A stretch of DNA of 16,527 nucleotides from an uncultured Chloroflexaceae bacterium (GTDB taxonomy: Bacteria; Chloroflexota; Chloroflexia; Chloroflexales; Chloroflexaceae), in assembly GCA_937141995.1 (NCBI GenBank), contig CAKZQX010000952.1, positions 1 to 16,527 of the forward strand. The letters run 5' to 3'. Position numbers and translations under genes: made by a program. Positions 15,005 through 16,527 of this stretch are shown here, one piece after another (the first letter of the stretch is position 1; each line of letters starts with the position of its first letter). Below the pieces are notes generated by a model, which was given only the letters and a program-made list of their open reading frames with translations, did not search any database and was not told the DNA's origin.

Positions 15005-16258
15005 CTACTCCATATTCGCTTTGTCGTCGTCGTTGTCGGGTTCGTTGTCGGTTGCCTCGTTGTCGCTGGAACTGGTCTGTTCGTCGTCTTCCCGGGTCCG
15101 GCGCAGACTGAGGCCCATGCGTTTGCGCGCGGGATCGATCCGAATGATGCGGGCCTCGATAACATCGCCCTCCTGCACAACATCGCGGGGATGCTGCACC
15201 CGTTCATCACCCAATTCGGAGACGTGGATCAGCCCTTCGATTCCATCTTCAACCCGGGCAAATGCACCAAAGGAGGCAAGTTGGGTGATAGCACACTCGA
15301 CCACCTGTCCAAGCTGATACCGTTCGTTCACTGTTGCCCAGGGTTCTGCTTGCGTGCGTTTAACCGAGAGAGCAATCCGTTTGCGCTCGTTGTCGATACT
15401 TAGAATGTAAACCTGAACTTTATCGCCAACCTTGAGCACTTCACTCGGATGCTTCACGCGACTCCAGGACAACTCCGAGAGATGAACCAACCCATCCGCC
15501 CCACCGATATCAACAAACGCGCCGAAATCACAGACTGAACTCACCGTTCCCGTACGAATATCACCTTCGTGTAGGAGCGACAGCAACTCATCCTTCTTGA
15601 CTTCGCGCACTTCCTGCACCGCCTGACGTTCGGAGAGAATGAGGCGGTTCCGGTTGCGGTTGATTTCAATAATTTTAAGTTGCAACTCCTGACCAACCAT
15701 GCGTGCCATGTCGGACTGTTTCTGCGTTTCTGGACCACGGCTAATACCACTGACCTGTGAGGCAGGCACAAACCCGCGCACACCGTCAAGGTTGACCAGT
15801 AACCCACCTTTGTTGTAGTTTACTACCGGCGCGTGAATGAGATCGCTGGCTTCGTAAACCTGTTGCAACCTGCGCCAACTCTTCTCCTGACGCGCCTTAT
15901 CAACCGAAAGAATCGCACGCCCTTCCTTATCTTCGGGTTGCACAACGAAGACAAGCAGGTCAGTCCCAACCTGAAGTGCCGCGCGATCCTCTGGTACTAG
16001 TGATTGCATCTCACGCGCGGGCACAACTCCCTCCGCTTTTGATCCTATATCGACGAGCAGTTCATCTCGATCGATCTTCATAATCGTCCCATCGACGGTA
16101 TCGCCGTACTGGAGGTTGCGGTAGTCGTGGGCAGGATCGGCCAGGAACTGTTCCATCAGGTACAGTTCCTCCTCCTCTTCTTCGGACATACCGTTAGCGC
16201 GGGGGGAGAGCGACGATAAATCTTTCGATCCGGTAGCGATGTTTTTTTCTTCTTCCAT
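15005..16258 (-). CDS. rpsA: 30S ribosomal protein S1 (four S1 domains)
   Basis: The protein has 417 residues. An acidic N-terminus (EEEEEE near 25-31) is followed by four S1 OB-fold repeats at about 50-120, 137-210, 231-301 and 316-387. The third and fourth carry the classic FGAFVD/GLVHLSEL and FGAFARV/GLIHVSEL blocks that bind RNA. An acidic tail ends the protein. S1 helps the ribosome bind and unfold mRNA. Proteobacterial S1 has six domains; four-domain forms are usual in several other phyla, so this is not truncated. The ATG at 16256-16258 has GAGGAAGG upstream. The gene ends 311 bp before clpC and is probably a single-gene unit. Confidence 0.93.
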   Translation of the reverse strand: MEEEKNIATGSKDLSSLSPRANGMSEEEEEELYLMEQFLADPAHDYRNLQYGDTVDGTIMKIDRDELLVDIGSKAEGVVPAREMQSLVPEDRAALQVGTDLLVFVVQPEDKEGRAILSVDKARQEKSWRRLQQVYEASDLIHAPVVNYNKGGLLVNLDGVRGFVPASQVSGISRGPETQKQSDMARMVGQELQLKIIEINRNRNRLILSERQAVQEVREVKKDELLSLLHEGDIRTGTVSSVCDFGAFVDIGGADGLVHLSELSWSRVKHPSEVLKVGDKVQVYILSIDNERKRIALSVKRTQAEPWATVNERYQLGQVVECAITQLASFGAFARVEDGIEGLIHVSELGDERVQHPRDVVQEGDVIEARIIRIDPARKRMGLSLRRTREDDEQTSSSDNEATDNEPDNDDDKANME

Positions 16259-16319
16259 GTGCCTTCCTCAAGGCAGGAGGCCGGGAAGTAACGTTCATGC
16301 ACCCGGTAAACGTACTGGT

Positions 16320-16348
16320 ATTATACGCGCTTCATAACCAAAACGCAA
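16320..16348 (-). promoter_or_regulatory. Sigma-70 promoter of rpsA
   Basis: On the minus strand TTGCGT (16343-16348) and a perfect TATAAT (16320-16325) are separated by 17 bp. Transcription would start near 16313, giving a leader of about 55 nt with a good ribosome site. Confidence 0.6.
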
Positions 16349-16397
16349 GGGTTTTTAACTTTCATAGCGATGACATTAACTGTCGCGGAGTATTGGA

Positions 16398-16527
16398 TCA
16401 TGTGTACAAACCGGGAGTGTCGGCGGGCAGCGCATAAACGACCTGGGGTGGTTGGTCGGGGTATGGCAGGCGCAGCCCGGTTGACAGCCAGTTGGTGCTG
16501 TCAAGGCGACGGAGAGTCATGTAGGCT
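16398..16527 (-). CDS. C-terminal end of an unrecognised protein (runs off the right edge)
   Basis: The minus strand is open from the window edge to a TGA at 16398-16400. The last 40 residues start at an in-window Met and include RRLDSTNWLSTGLRLPYPDQ, ending in PADTPGLYT. Composition is protein-like, with many aromatic and Pro residues and GC-rich third positions. An ATG at 16518-16520 has no ribosome site visible in the window, so the gene most likely begins outside. I do not recognise the family. It ends about 50 bp upstream of the rpsA promoter. Confidence 0.5.
   Translation of the reverse strand, partial: AYMTLRRLDSTNWLSTGLRLPYPDQPPQVVYALPADTPGLYT

Overview
The window looks like chromosomal DNA of a filamentous anoxygenic phototroph-type Chloroflexota (order Chloroflexales, Chloroflexus/Roseiflexus relatives). 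This rests on the protein style: ClpC, the multi-GAF histidine kinase and the RadA-YacL-Dtd neighbourhood. It also rests on the moderately high GC and the frequent TATAAT -10 boxes lying very close to genes. No ribosomal RNA is present to prove the taxonomy. I see no tRNA, CRISPR array, insertion sequence, integrase or phage gene; this is mostly ordinary core-genome sequence with some signalling genes.

Layout. 1-1614, minus strand: the 5' part of glnA (glutamine synthetase), preceded by an M24 'pita-bread' protein that seems to have lost most metal ligands. 1615-1852 is a divergent intergenic region with a perfect 12-bp palindrome and a possible 13-codon leader ORF. 1853-3178, plus strand: a three-domain response regulator (receiver, GGDEF variant, decayed second receiver). 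3179-3495 is a probable tyrS leader with a good promoter and a strong intrinsic terminator just before the gene. 3496-4668, plus strand: tyrS, ending in a strong hairpin terminator.

4734-8609, minus strand: a signalling cluster transcribed rsbT-like kinase -> PP2C/RsbX-like phosphatase -> a 917-residue soluble hybrid sensor kinase with an RsbR-type N-terminal region, two GAFs, a PAS and a HisKA/HATPase core. 8610-9012 is a gene-free 400-bp stretch with a TATAAT box, repeated GGCAC motifs, a large hairpin and a short imperfect tandem repeat.

9013-12023, minus strand: radA -> yacL -> dtd, tightly spaced and apparently driven by an extended -10 promoter that would give a leaderless radA mRNA. 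12180-14693, minus strand: clpC with its own terminator. 15005-16258, minus strand: a four-domain ribosomal protein S1 with a recognisable promoter. 16398-16527: the C-terminal end of an unrecognised minus-strand gene running off the window.

How the genes fit together. radA, yacL and clpC keep the neighbourhood known from Firmicutes (ctsR-mcsA-mcsB-clpC-radA-disA-yacL) but without ctsR, mcsAB and disA. TyrS charges tRNA-Tyr and Dtd removes D-Tyr from it, although they lie in separate units. The rsbT/phosphatase/sensor-kinase group is the most interesting part: it holds the kinase and phosphatase of a partner-switching module without the RsbR/RsbS scaffold or a sigma factor. The adjacent histidine kinase carries the RsbR-like sensory region instead. 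I did not find convincing evidence of a wholly new system; the leads below are modest and checkable.
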